The position numbers were made by a program, and so were the translations under genes. From contig NC_091300.1 in assembly GCF_038502225.1 (NCBI RefSeq), positions 47,287,936 to 47,351,935 on the forward strand: a stretch of 64,000 bases of DNA, written 5' to 3'. The notes under the pieces were generated by a model. That model was not told the DNA's origin. It was given only the letters and a program-made list of their open reading frames with translations, and did no database searches. The stretch comes from Cherax quadricarinatus. Lineage: Eukaryota > Arthropoda > Malacostraca > Decapoda > Parastacidae. The stretch's first letter is position 1. Each line of letters begins with the position of its first letter. Positions 1-12,975 of this stretch are shown here, piece by piece.

Positions 1-1085
1 AAGTCAGCTGTTGGTCAGCACAATTGCTTGGGCATAAAGCTGTATTATGCATCCCTTGCATTTAAAACACTTCTTCAGTGAGCATTTACCTCCCTTGTGT
101 TCACCTTAATACTTAGTGCACCTATTCAGCTGTTGAGCACGTTGTTTCCATACCTCCATCGTTGTGTATGGAATACAATACTGTGCGCAATGAGCCATCA
201 CAAAGTACACATTTTGGAGTGTGTTTAGATGTGACAGTCTTTTTACTGTTTGTTACATTCACAGCTTGATAAGTGCCTACATGGGATTTTCCATTCGGTG
301 ATTTAGTGGGAGTAAGTATACTCTTATGCTGAGTTGAAATTTTGATATCCACAATAGGACCTGGCATGCAAGAAACTGTATCTTGTAAATCCTTGCTAAT
401 TTCATTACAAGATATATAACCTTCGTTGTACATAATATTTAATCATTCAGTGGTTTGTGGTGACTGTTTAGCCTGTACAATACCACTGATAAACCAATCA
501 CATTGGTTTATGTCATATTTAGTCTCTAGAATTCTGAGACTATTTCTAGGGTGATCTAAATGTCTGTAAATCTGAAAATTAATGTCTTGGTGGTTTCAAG
601 CTTGAGATTTTGACTACATGACATTTCAGGTAGTTTATTTCGGCTATCTCATCAATATCAGTTTTGTTATGTACCAGAGACTGAAATCCACTAATAAACT
701 CCTCATAATCGTGACTTTCAAATATAGGTAATGAAAGATTAGGAAGACTAGGTAGTGGTATATCAGTTGTGGCAGGTGTGACAGGTGTCTGACCACTAAC
801 TACAGTAGGTCTTTGTGAAAGAATTTAGTGGCAGGTACAATGTGATTATTCCCACCTTTCTTGTTGGACACTAAATGTAACCAAAACATTTTGAATGTCA
901 TCCTGAGAAGGATTTGACTGTAGTAATGCACTCAAGTATTTCACATAATTGAAATAATGATCTTCAGACGCTTAGTAAGTAGATCCAGTTTTGCTTCTAA
1001 AACATATAAATTCAAATTTTCTATCTGCCTACTTTTCGCTTTATAAGATTGGAACTGGGTTTGTAAGGAAGCCATCTTATACAAC
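1..1085 (-). pseudogene. Decayed BEL/Pao-type retrotransposon gag region
   Basis: Reading the minus strand down from about 1077, a start MASLQTQFQSYK is followed, across several stops and frame changes, by a stretch near 600-770 reading LPNLSLPIF then NYLKCHV. That is the pattern I know from the Gag domain of BEL/Pao elements (DUF1759 type). Further on come LRILETKYDIN and DWFISGIVQAKQ (about 440-560), an open stretch of 103 codons (122-433), and a zinc-knuckle-like CFKCKG...ALC near 30-75. Order and spacing fit a BEL-like Gag that would package retrotransposon RNA. The frame is broken by many stops and the element continues off the left edge. No protease, RT or integrase is visible in the window. 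The family call rests on motif memory; an alignment could change it. Confidence 0.5.
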
Positions 1086-1528
1086 ACTAGAAATACTAAA
1101 ATAAATTCCTAACAGAATACACTGACTAGTGTTTAAATACTTCGCTGCAGTGAACAGCTCTGAGTGTGTTTGTTAAGATTTGTCAGTACATCTCACTGAC
1201 CCAGTGACTGCAGTACAGCACGTTCAATGACCTTAAAGAGTACATCTGGCAGCACCTTGATCCAGGCATGTTGATACCCTGGGCTAAAAGAACACTCGGG
1301 TGATGCTGTCTCAGCTAGGAATACTGCTGAGTTTCCCTTTTGTAAGACTTTATACACATCACACATGTAATTTCATTATACGTGCATATATATAAATTTC
1401 ACTGCTAATGGACATGAAAGTTTAAACTTAATATAAAACTTCCTTTAAAATTATAAAAGAGACAAAGATGAGACACAATCTTGTCCCTTAATTTGTGTCT
1501 ATAAGCACTATAAACACTGTGCGTACAG
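1086..1528. other. Possible leader or LTR-side DNA of the gag remnant; no gene seen
   Basis: This AT-rich stretch lies directly upstream (minus-strand sense) of the gag remnant and would hold its leader and 5' LTR if the element was once complete. I could not find a matching second LTR in the window or a convincing primer-binding site, so no LTR is called. Confidence 0.3.
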
Positions 1529-1571
1529 ATTATTATTATTATAATCAAAAAGAAGCGCTAAGCCACAAGGG
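1529..1571 (-). repeat. Copy 1 of a ~45-bp short interspersed motif (CCCTTGTGGTTTAGCGCTT family)
   Basis: The minus strand reads GCCCTTGTGGCTTAGCGCTT, then a T-rich run and an ATT-rich tail. The same block recurs at 23857-23897, 46814-46858, 60658-60703 and, more diverged and longer, 62130-62275. The core resembles a pol III A box and the 62.1-kb copy carries a B-box-like stretch, so a SINE origin is plausible but unproven. Confidence 0.6.
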
Positions 1572-2690
1572 CTATACAGCTGTGCGTACAGAACATATAC
1601 TTTCAGACAAACTGGTCTGAGACCACAGGTTTTGTCTGTTGGTGCACGTTGGGGGTATGCCGAGTGCTGTGCAGTAGGACTGGGTGAACAGTGCTGAGTG
1701 CCCTGTTTTCTATGCTGCACTTTGAGATGCAGGTGAGGGTGAGTGCCGTGTGCAGATGGTAGCTTGAGAGGCAGTGCACTGGCTCCTGTTTTCTGTTGAG
1801 AGGCAGCAGCCCTGACCCACCATTCTCTCTGAGTACTTGCAGTAACTCCAATATTTTGTAAAGCCTCCAGTCATTGCCAGTTTCTCGAATGACCATAAGT
1901 TCTTTATCACTCGTAAACTTACAAGTTCTTGAACCACTGTGTGGCCACTATCTGGTTCGAAGAGCCAATTTGTTGAGAGCTGGCTTGATAAGTACACTTT
2001 CCTGCATGCAGCAAACATATAGCAATCGGGACTTATCTGTTAACAGCACGATGTCCAACAGCCTCTCCCTGGAATTCCCTTTGGGGTGCTGTTCCAGATT
2101 CCACAGTGGCTGTTGATTAAGAAGCAAGTTATTTATATAATCTTCTCCAAAGGAGCGTATACCTCAGCATTACATTTCATCTGAAATGCGTAATGATACT
2201 TAGGTTTGGGTGAGTCATCCACGTGTCATGGGATCTATTGGTAATTGCGGTCAAATCTCACCCCTACCTATTAGCTGCAGCTAACGTAATTAGGTGTGAG
2301 TATGGCTGGACTTACCTGGGTATTGTAACTGACCCAATTTCCCCTAGTTTGTTGTAGGGGAAGTATATCCCAGTATCATTGTTTTCAGAGGCTGCTACAG
2401 ATGTGTAGTTATGTCCTAGTTGGTAGGGAGTCACTTTGTTCAAAACACCTGAATTCATACCACGACACAAACTTTACACGTATCAAGATTATACCGCAGA
2501 TGATATACTCATTTTTCATTTTAACACTAGTTTTCCTAGTGGAGATGGACATTATTTCAGAGTTTACCGCACAAGTCAGTATTTTCTTTGTTCTCAGCAG
2601 GGGAACACAGATATTCAAGAATAAATTTTATCATCGCCTGATACAGGTGCTTCTTTATATGGGAGAGAGCCTCATTAAACCTGTATAGCT
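1572..2690. other. No recognisable gene
   Basis: Short open frames exist on both strands (for example minus strand 1710-2018, 102 codons), but they have no motif I recognise and look like chance. Near 2200-2370 there is a GC-richer patch that may belong to an old repeat. Confidence 0.3.
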
Positions 2691-3610
2691 GACTGAGGTT
2701 AGCTTTTGCTAAGTTTACCTTTTCGGCGATATGTAAAGTGGAGTAATCTGTCTATCTCATAGCCCAGGATTTTATTCGCATTTTTAATGGTGATAGGTGT
2801 ACTCCCGATGGAGATACTCTGTTGTTTTTAATTGTCATGGCAAAATATCCGATGATACTGAAGGGGACCTTTTCAGGATCTGTCGTTACTCTCTGTTTCG
2901 TCTCCCTGTTGGCAGTTCTTTGCAATTCTATATTCATTTTTTGTATCACCCCTCTCATGTGTCTTTTTTTCCGGATGCAGGGGTGGATGATACTACATAG
3001 ATAACATCATCAGCAAAATGGATAATGATGTCACTATATGTAGGTTGGGGAAAGGCATTTACATATATAATGAAGAGACCATGACTCGAACACGATCCCT
3101 GCGACACTCACTCCAGCTGTTGGTGTGAATGACTCCGCCGTCTTGCAGATGAAAGTAGGGATGATGCTTTTACTTGTTAAGAAGTCTAAGAGAGGATCAT
3201 TTATGACCTGGAAGGTCAGCAAGTTTTAATATTAATCCGTCGTGACACAGGCTATCAAATGCTTTGTGTACATCCCGAGCAGCATTCAGGGCAAGGTTAT
3301 CCTGATTATGCAGACTGTCAATGGCATCGAAGATGATATTGATGGAGTGTTGGGTCTCTGTGTGGGTCCTAAAACCAAACTGTTTTTCACTGAAAAGGTA
3401 ATAGAAATCCACGTAATAGTTCAGTCTATTAGAGATTATTTTTTCAAAGACTTTGCCAGTGATTTCAAGTAAGGAGATAGGTTTGTGGTTCTCTGGCTTA
3501 TGCGTCTCTTTATTGGGTTTTGCAACGAATATCATCGTCGCTGTTTTAAGTGTCACGGGGAAGTGTCCAGAGGCCAGGATGGCATTACAGACATTTACCA
3601 GAGACAAATT
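2690..3610 (-). pseudogene. Decayed non-LTR retrotransposon reverse transcriptase fragment
   Basis: The minus strand from 3607 to 3197 is open for 136 codons and contains HFPVTLKTATMIFVAKPNKE, then PISLLEITGKVFEKIISNRL, then KQFGFRTHTETQHSINII. These are the fingers and palm entry motifs of Jockey/CR1-superfamily RTs (PISLL..., QFGFR...). Motif A is degraded (DVHKAFDSL). In shifted frames downstream come a motif B remnant (GVSQGSCS near 3100) and an intact motif C, IHFADDVIYV, at about 2995-3022. Endonuclease and C-terminus are not recognisable. It is a 5'-truncated, frameshifted LINE relic; the exact clade is not assigned. Confidence 0.7.
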
Positions 3611-3754
3611 GCAGTTTCGGGAAAGGTACTTTATTTGCTTTATTCTTACACCTGAGAGGCTAGGGGGAGGGGATTTATTTTATTTCCCTTAGAGAAATGA
3701 GTCTAGTAAGGGGGAGGTCATAGAGGATGATTTAATGGAAGGTGTTCAAATTAA

Positions 3755-4180
3755 TATATAAAGTGAACCAAACAAGAAGCTCTTCAAAGATTTAAGGAAT
3801 CTGGAAATGAATGTACAAATGTATGGAGAAAGAAAGAACCTTTGAAAAGGTAATAGTGTACAAAAGGAATGGTAAAACCAAACCTTTTATTTAAGTTTGT
3901 AAAAGCTAAACAAAATGTTAAAGGAGAAATTAAAAGGAAACAGGTCATAAAGGCAAAATCACTGAGCTAGAGGAGTAAAGGTGTGAAGCATTGATTAAAA
4001 AGTTTGTGTTCGCAAATGATATATTTTATGATATTTTAGGATATTTTAGTCTGAGAGGTACAGCTGAATTAAACTATACTGATGCCAATAAAGAGGAAGT
4101 AAAGAAATTTACTACATGCTTACAATAAAAAGTTATAGATCAGATGGATACCACATTGGCTCTTACAATAATATATAGAT
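3755..4180 (+). pseudogene. Very decayed CR1-like LINE ORF2 linker region
   Basis: Across several frames I read FYLSL/KFVKAKQNVKGEIKRKQ and then NKEEVKKFTTCLQ. This resembles the linker between endonuclease and RT of CR1-type ORF2 (FYKFIKSK...KVKE..., then ..EEVKKLL..LD..KA.GPDGI). No intact frame remains and no catalytic motif is visible. It could be coincidence; treat as a weak call. Confidence 0.3.
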
Positions 4181-5543
4181 GAGTTACGTATTTTCTCTCG
4201 CATGATAACAAATGTGGAGGATGAGTCGCATTCAGGTCTAGGAAGTAGGCCCTAAAAAATTACAGAACAGAATGCATATAAGTTTGTACTCAGGTATCCC
4301 CGAAGGTAGACCTGTAAGTCGTTGCCAGAATGTTTTCATTTTGCTTTTTTCTTCCACTTCCGTTTACATTTCGTTCATAACACGAGACCTCCTCCGATAG
4401 GTTTTCAATTTTCAATGATCGTGTACGGTAACTCGGACAAGATTCTTGGAACAACTATAATAACTGTGTCAAATTTTTAATCATGTTAAATAAATTTCAG
4501 TTTACCCTCTGTGGAGAAATTTTCTCCAGGATGGGGTATCAGCCCCTTTCAGCCCCTTTCAGCCATGAGGGGCCCAGCCCTCTCAGAAGGGACAAGCATC
4601 TTGTTTACTGCTACAGCAGTAATTGATCGCAGATGCAGTACGAGTATGGGACGTGGTCGCTTCGACCGACGCTCCTTGCAGACTCCAGTGTTGTAAAGTG
4701 TATTTTAGTAAAAGACAGTCCATCTCTTACCTTAGCAGGACAATTAAGGAAAATCCTGCTCCCACTTTATTGCCATGGTAAAGAGAGTGTACTTTGCTGT
4801 CTATGTTTAAGACAGCAAGAATCAAACATTCTGCTTTGCTTCATCGAGGAAGTGGCAAGGAAGCAAAAGCTACTAGGTCTGCTTTTTCTTTATGTGCGAG
4901 GGGCAGTGACGGTGTGGGTCGTTGTGGCATCTTTAGATTACTTTTGACTCTACTGAGAGTGACACTGACGCCAGGATAACCAACAAAAAACGATCTGTGC
5001 GTTAGTGTGAACAAAGTGTTTCACAAAACACAATAAACACTTACAGAGAAGTGTGATCAGCTTCTTCAGTGATAAGATTGTGAACAATAAAGACAAATCT
5101 TGTGGAACATAGTGTACCAGTGTGCGAATTCCTAGACTATGGAAGACGTAGACATCCAAGGACACTTCAGCTTCTATCAAGCCACCGATACCTATCGAAG
5201 GTGTGAAGAACACCATAGCTCACGCTACAAGAGCAAGGTAGGTTGCGAATTTCTTGTAGTACGGGGGACTGTGCACTTCTTGAGTCGCAAGGAGTTTGTA
5301 ATCAACCTATAGTCGGCAGTGAGGTGCGGACTTTTGAGTCAACACAAGTACGTAATTTTGTCAGCAGTCAGTGAATGAAATATGCTGACATAACACCCCC
5401 TAGGGGTAATTTATAATCTTGCAAATTATAACTCATTTCAGCCCATTGAGGAATGACTTCGACAGCTTCTCAAGACCTCGTCTGCAGGGACAGCTGTGCA
5501 GGCGATGAGCTGTCTTTCTAAGTTAAGTTTTCCCTATATTTAA
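4181..5543. other. No recognisable gene; possible old LTR-like DNA
   Basis: Open frames here (for example plus 4633-4947, 104 codons) lack recognisable motifs. A tandem CAGCCCCTTT doublet lies at 4540-4562. Polyadenylation-type AATAAA signals occur at 5032 and 5088 (approximate), and the segment ends at ACATAACACCCCCTAG, reminiscent of an LTR edge. There is no second copy to test this. Confidence 0.25.
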
Positions 5544-5851
5544 TGGCCCGGTGGTCTGGTGGCTAAAGCTCCCGCTTCACACACGGAGGGCCCGGGTTCG
5601 ATTCCCGGCGGGTGGAAATTCCGACACGTTTCCTTACACCTATTGTCCTGTTCACCTAGCAGCAAATAGGTACCCGGGTGTTAGTCGACTGGTGTGGGTC
5701 GCATCCTGGGGGACAAGATTAAGGACCCCAATGGAAATAAGTTAGACAATCCTCGATGACGCACTGACTTTCTTGGGTTATCCTGGGTGGCTAACCCTCC
5801 GGGGTTAAAAATCCGAACGAAATCTTATCTTATCTTATCTTATCTTATCTT
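5544..5851 (+). repeat. tRNA-derived SINE, full length
   Basis: The head (5545-5615) folds as a tRNA-like sequence: A-box-like TGGTGGCTAAAGCTCC, a CTTCACACAC anticodon-loop region as in tRNA-Val(CAC), and a B box GGTTCGATTCCCGG. An unrelated body follows, containing AAATAGGTACCCGGGTG and GGACCCCAATGGAAATAAG, and then a tail TTGGGTTATCCTGGGTGGC ending in (CTTAT)n at about 5823-5851. A second copy lies on the minus strand at 19739-19959 with an apparently identical head. It is not a functional tRNA gene because the 3' acceptor arm and CCA-adjacent end run into the SINE body. The tRNA-Val assignment is from the loop sequence only. Confidence 0.85.
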
Positions 5852-6499
5852 ATAAGCTTAGCTGGTAATCCCATTTCTCAACACCCTCAGGGGTAAATAT
5901 AATAAAATATAATAATATATGATAAAATATTTAAAAACAACTTAGAATCCTTGAAATCCGAGTAGCAACTGGAGATGACACATCTGATGGACTTAAAATT
6001 TTCAAAACTGTTTTTTTTTTTTTTTTTAAGGGAAGGTTCGTGCTATTATTGGGTGGCATAGTCTCATTTTGAGATTTTGATTAAAAAAAAATAGTAATAT
6101 GCACTTACATTCAATAACTGAAAAATGATTTCTCTGATCAGGTTTAAAATAGAAATAATTATACATTCTGCTAAGAGGGTAATGCTTTATAAGTTTAGTC
6201 TGAGTAGGTGAAAATTGGAAACATTACTGAAATTGTTTTAAAACTTGGAATCACTGGAATCAGGTCAATTACTGGAGAAAGAATTTTCCGATCGGCATCA
6301 AACTTCTATCGTTGGGGGGCTTTATTAAGAGGAAGATTTTTATTTACATTGACTTGTTTAAATTTCAACTTTTCACTTTTATGAAATAATTTTTTCTCAT
6401 ATAATAGCGAGATAATTCCTCTTCCGATCGGCTTCAAACCCTAAACTCTGGCATATCTTAACAGGAGGTATTTTAGTATTTATTTAAATTTATGTGGGT
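5852..6499. other. No gene; A/T-rich DNA with a short internal repeat
   Basis: A poly-T run of about 18 lies near 6010. The word TTCCGATCGGC followed by TTCAAAC or ATCAAAC occurs twice (about 6286-6302 and 6422-6438), suggesting an old repeat. No coding motif. Confidence 0.35.
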
Positions 6500-7541
6500 G
6501 CTAATTGTTTACTAAAAACAAGGAAAAGAAAAACTTTATAAAACTGGGATGTTTGAATGTGTGCGGATGTAATGCGGATCACAGGAAAGAAATTATTGCT
6601 AATGTTGTAAATAAAAAGAAGTTAGATGTCCCAGCCCTAAGCGTAATAAAGTTGAAGGGGTTAGGGGAGTTTCAGTGGGGAGGAATAAATGTGATTAAGT
6701 TAGGAGTATCTGAGAGAGAGAGTTAGAGCTAAGGAAGGGGTAGTAATAATGTTGAAGGATAGGTTTTGGAGAGAGACAAAGAACTTTATCCATGAAAGCA
6801 AAGAGGTGAATGTATGAGAGTATAGTTATACCAGCGCTCTTGTATGTGTGTGAGGCATTGGTGGTTGAATATTGCAACAAGTAGAAGGCTGGAGGCAATG
6901 GAGATGTCATGTCTGAGGGCAATGTGTGGTATAAATATAATGCAGAGAATCGTAATGACACGATTGCAAACAAACCATACCACGGGCGGGGTTTGAACTC
7001 GCGGTCAGAGAGTCTCAAAACTCCAGTGGCTAAAGTGACGGTCTGGAGTTTTGAGACTCTCTGACCGCGGGTTCAAATCCCGCCCGTGGTATGGTTTTTT
7101 TTTTATGCAGGGAATCCATAGTTTGGACATTAGAAGGAGGTGCAGGATTACCAAAACTATTATCCAGATGGCTGAGGAAGGGTTATTGAGATGGTTTGGA
7201 CATGTAGAGAGGTTAGAACACTACTTAGAGTGTGTTTAAATCTGTAGTGGAGGGAAAGCTGGGTAGGGGCCGGCCTAGAAAAAGTGGAAGGGAGGGGGTA
7301 AAGGGTGTAGACGAGGTAATGTTTATGAAGGGATTCAGGGAAACCGGCAGGCCGGACTTGATTCCTGGAGATGGGAAGTGCAGTGCCGGCACTCTGAAGG
7401 AGGTCTGTTAATGTTGCAGTTTTATAACTGTAGTGTAAGCGTGCCTCTGGCAAGACAGTTATAGAGTGAATGATGATGGAAGTTTTTCTTTTTCGGGTCA
7501 CCCTGCCTTGGTGGGAAACGGCCGATGTGTTAATTAAAAAA
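6500..7541 (+). pseudogene. RTE-clade LINE copy with a large internal deletion
   Basis: The first part encodes the start of an RTE endonuclease (FIKLGCLNVCG, 6520-6560). It then jumps near 6765 directly into the RT thumb and C-terminal region that matches 12150-12345 in the better RTE copy (words TATGAGAGTAT, GGAGGCAATGGAGATGTCATG). Most of the endonuclease and all RT catalytic motifs are missing. After the fold-back insertion at 6952-7104 the same LINE resumes (GTTTGGACATGTAGAGAG) and runs to the family 3' end (CCTTGGTGGGAAACGGCCG). Dead copy. Confidence 0.8.
6972..7097. repeat. Fold-back tRNA-like SINE insertion (about 55-bp arms)
   Basis: Arm 6972-7025 is the reverse complement of arm 7043-7097 with about two mismatches; the 17-nt centre is TGGCTAAAGTGACGGT plus flanks. 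Read on the plus strand, centre plus right arm looks like a tRNA without its 5' acceptor: A-box-like GTGGCTAAAGTGACGG and a perfect B-box-like GGTTCAAATCCCGCC. The insertion is followed by a T run and flanked by a 12-bp near-perfect duplication of RTE sequence, ATGCAGAGAATC (6940-6951) and ATGCAGGGAATC (7105-7116). Confidence 0.8.
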
Positions 7542-7547
7542 ATTAGA

Positions 7548-8400
7548 TAATAGCAACCAATGAGATAATAGGAACCACCCAAGGAGGTACTACCGTCCTG
7601 CCCAATGAGTGTGAAACGGAAACCTGTAAATGTTTTACACGATGATAGAAATGCTGATGTCTTTTTCTCTGTCTCATAAACTTGTGGGAAAACAGGTACG
7701 TCTTGCTACTTCTACTTACGCTTCGGCACCGTGTATGTACATTTACACTTACATGTACTCACAAATCTTATTTTTTTTTCTATTTATCTAAATAGTTCTT
7801 GCGCTTTTCATTTCCTTTCATCTCCATGGGGAAGTGGAAAAGAATCTTTAGTCTGTAAGTCAGGCGTGTCGTGATAGGCGACTAAAATGCTGGGACCAAT
7901 GGGTTAGCAACCCTTTCTACTGTATAAATCACTAAAAATAAGAAAAAAACTTTCAAAAGCTGGGATGTCTGAATGTGCGTGGAAGTAGTGCAGATGATAA
8001 GAAAAAGATTATTGTCAATGTTATGAATGAATAGAAGATGGATGTCCATATCTATAAGCGAAACAAAGCTGAAGGGGGTTTCACTGGGAAGAAATAAATG
8101 GGATTAACTCAGGAATATCTGAGAGAGTTTGAGCTAAGGAAGGGATAGCAATAATCTTCAATAATCTGTTATGGAAAGAGAGGAGGAAACATAATTGTAT
8201 AAATTCAAGGATCGTGTGGATTAAATAAATAGTAAGAGAGAAAATGTTAGCATCCGAGAGGTTTTTAAAAGTAGAAATGATATAAGGACGGACTAGTATA
8301 TGGAAAAAAGAGAGGTTATGACAGTGATGAAGAAATGTATAGGAAAGCAGAGAGCAAATGAGAGACTGGGTGAAGTGTTATAGCACACCAAACAGGGAGT
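7548..8400 (+). pseudogene. RTE-clade LINE, 5' region only
   Basis: Starts with the leader typical of the other copies (CCAAGGAGGTACTACCGTCC, then TCTCCATGGGGAAGTGGAA near 7822) and a start of the endonuclease (SWDV/KLGCLNVRGS-like words near 7955-7990, close to the sequence at 6535-6560). The body decays through indels, reaching AATGAGAGACTGGGTGAAG at about 8356. That position corresponds to the first recognisable bases of the RTE copy at 10831. RT motifs are absent. Dead, 3'-truncated or deleted. Confidence 0.65.
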
Positions 8401-8429
8401 AGAATGAAATTAGCTCAGAGGCACCCACA

Positions 8430-8711
<282 letters not shown>

Positions 8712-8712
8712 A

Positions 8713-8999
8713 TGTCGTGCCGAATATGTACTGGTCAATTAGCAAGTAAGATCTCTTATACGTGATATATTTTTTTCATTAATGTTAACGTAAAAATTTT
8801 TATTTTGCACCAGAAGAATCTTAGAAAACTTACCTAACCTTATTATAACATCTAAATATATAGTGTTTACAGTAATAATACTAAACAAACACAGTGAAAC
8901 ATACGTTAGGTTCAGAATGATTTTGGCGTGGCTTGTCCTATATGGCAAATGAGCGTTGCTATAAGCCAAGATCGGAAGTTCTGCCTATTCGGCACGACA
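8713..8999 (-). mobile_element. TA-bounded short inverted-repeat element, unit 1
   Basis: Begins TGTCGTGCCGAATA (8713-8726) and ends with its exact reverse complement (8986-8999), with (TA)n on both sides. The interior has no coding capacity. This unit is inverted relative to the three units to its right: its CTTGCTAATTGACCAGT side lies on the left. A MITE that inserts at TA within (TA)n tracts is the simplest explanation. Confidence 0.85.
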
Positions 9000-9006
9000 T
9001 TATACA

Positions 9007-10730
<1,724 letters not shown>

Positions 10731-10732
10731 TA

Positions 10733-10829
<97 letters not shown>

Positions 10830-10830
10830 T
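10731..10830. repeat. (TA)n microsatellite at the 5' edge of an RTE copy
   Basis: TA repeat running directly into the truncated 5' end of the RTE LINE at 10831. Confidence 0.95.
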
Positions 10831-12855
10831 ATGAGAGAGTGGGTGAGATGTTATCAACAAATTTTGTTGAAAATAAGAAAAAGTTTTGGAGTGAGATTAA
10901 CAAGTTAAGAAAGCCTAGAGAACAAATGGATTTGTCAGTTAAAAATAGGAGAGGAGAGTTATTAAATGGAGAGTTAGAGGTATTGGGAAGATGGAGGGAA
11001 TATTTTGAGGAATTGTTAAATGTTGATGAAGATAGGGAAGCTGTGATTTCGTGTATAGGGCAAGGAGGAGCAACATCTTGTAGGAGTGAGGAAGAGCCAG
11101 TTGTGAGTGTGGGGGAAGTTCGTGAGGCAGTAGGTGAAATGAAAGGGGGTAAGGCAGCCGGGATTGATGGGATAAAGATAGAAATGTTAAAAGCAGTAGT
11201 TTTGGAGTGGTTGGTGCAATTATTTAATAAATGTATGGAATAGGGTAAGGTACCTAGGGATTGGCAGAGAGCATGCATAGTTCCTTTGTATAAAGGCAAA
11301 GGTGATAAAAGAGAGTGCAAAAATTATAGGGGGATAAGTCTGTTGAGTATACCTGGCAAAGTGTATGGTAGAGTTATAATTGAAGGAATTAAGAGTAAGA
11401 CGGAGAATAGGATAGCAGATGAACACGGAGGCTTTAGGAAAGGTAGGGGGTGTGTGGACCAGGTGTTTACAGTGAAACATATAAGTGAACAGTATTTAGA
11501 TAAGGCTAAAGAGGTCTTTGTGGCATTTATGGATTTGAAAAAGGCGTATGACAGGGTGGATAGGGGGGCAATGTGGCAGATGTTGCAGGTGTATGGTGTA
11601 GGAGGTAGGTTACTGAAAGCAGTGAAGAGTTTTAACGAGGATAGTGAGGCTCAAGTTAGAGTATGTAGGAAAGAGGGAGATTATTTTCCAGTAAAAGTAG
11701 GCCTTAGACAAGGATGTGTGATGTCACCGTGGCTGTTTAATATATTTATAGATGGGGTTGTAAGAGAAGTAAATGCGAGGGTCTTGGCAAGAGGCGTGGA
11801 GTTAAAAGATAAAGAATCACACATAAAGTGGGAGTTGTCACAGTTGCTCTTTGCTGATGACACTGTGCTCTTGGGAGATTCTGAAGAGAAGTTGCAGAGA
11901 TTGGTGGATGAATTTGGTAGGGTGTGCAAAAGAAGAAAATTGAAAGTGAATACAGGAAATAGTAAGGTTATGAGGATAACAAAAAGATTAGGTGATGAAA
12001 GATTGGATATCAGATTGGAGGGAGAGAGTATGGAGGAGGTGAATGTATTCAGATATTTGGGAGTGGACGTGTCAGCGGATGGGTCTATGAAAGATGAGGT
12101 GAATCATAGAATTGATGAGGGGAAAAGGGTGAGTGGTGCACTTAGGAGTCTGTGGAGACAAAGAACTTTGTCCTTGGAGGCAAAGAGGGGAATGTATGAG
12201 AGTATCGTTTTACCAACGCTCTTATATGGGTGTGAAGCATGGGTGATGAAAGTTGCAGCGAGGAGAAGGCTGGAGGCAGTGGAGATGTCATGTCTGAGGG
12301 CAATGTGTGGTGTGAATATAATGCAGAGAATTCGTAGTTTGGAAGTTAGGAGGAGGTGTGGGATTACCAAAACTGTTGTCCAGGGGGCTGAGGAAGGGTT
12401 GTTGAGGTGGTTCGGACATGTGGAGAGAATGGAGCGAAACAGAATAACTTCAAGAGTGTATCAGTCTGTAGTGGAAGGAAGGCGGGCTAGGGGTCGGCCT
12501 ACGAAAGGTTGGAGGGAGGGGGTAAAGGAGGTTTTGTGTGCGAGGGGCTTGGACTTCCAGCAGGCATGCGTGAGCGTGTTTGATAGGAGTGAATGGAGAG
12601 AAATGGTTTTTAATACTTGACGTGCTGTTGGAGTGTGAGCAAAGTAACATTTATGAAGGGGTTCAGGGAAACCGGCAGGCCGGACTTGAGTCCTGGAGAT
12701 GGGAAGTACAGTGCCTGCACTCTGAAGGAGGAGTGTTAATGTTGCAGTTTAAAAACTGTAAAGCACCCTTCTGGCAAGACAGTGATGGAGTGAATGATGG
12801 TGAAAGTTTTTCTTTTTCGGGCCACTCTGCCTTGGTGGGAATCCGCCAGTGTGAT

Positions 12856-12857
<2 letters not shown>
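10831..12857 (+). pseudogene. RTE-clade LINE: 5'-truncated ORF with intact RT motifs and one nonsense codon
   Basis: One frame runs from 10833 to 12620, interrupted only by a TAG at 11241-11243, probably a former Trp in CMEWGKVPRDW. The endonuclease is absent; the copy starts at ERVGEMLSTNF, straight after (TA)n. In the 444-codon part from 11286, RT motif A is FMDLKKAYDRVD (residues 81-92), motif B GLRQGCVMSPWLF (139-151) and motif C FADD (189-192). The thumb and C-terminal region (LYGCEAWVMK, LLRWFGHVERM) are typical of RTE ORF2. A 3' UTR with GGGAAACCGGCAGGCCGGA and CTGCCTTGGTGGGAATCCG ends at TGATAAAA before a (TA)n tract. The enzyme would copy RTE RNA at nicked target DNA, but this copy lacks its nuclease. 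Confidence 0.9.
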
Positions 12858-12947
<90 letters not shown>

Positions 12948-12975
12948 TATATAGTATATATATATAGTATATATA
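12858..12975. repeat. (TA)n microsatellite at the 3' end of the RTE copy
   Basis: TA repeat directly after the RTE 3' end, then TATAG-interrupted units. It may be part of the target or an expanded LINE tail; the copy is bounded by (TA)n on both sides. Confidence 0.93.

Noticed and set aside
1603..2116. Overlapping open frames of 80-102 codons
   Set aside because: They occur on both strands, without motifs, homologues among the elements here, or plausible start context; chance frames in a moderately GC-rich patch.
5545..5615. Functional tRNA-Val gene
   Set aside because: The tRNA-like head continues into a SINE body and a second identical head exists at 19889-19959; no separate acceptor stem end or terminator is seen.
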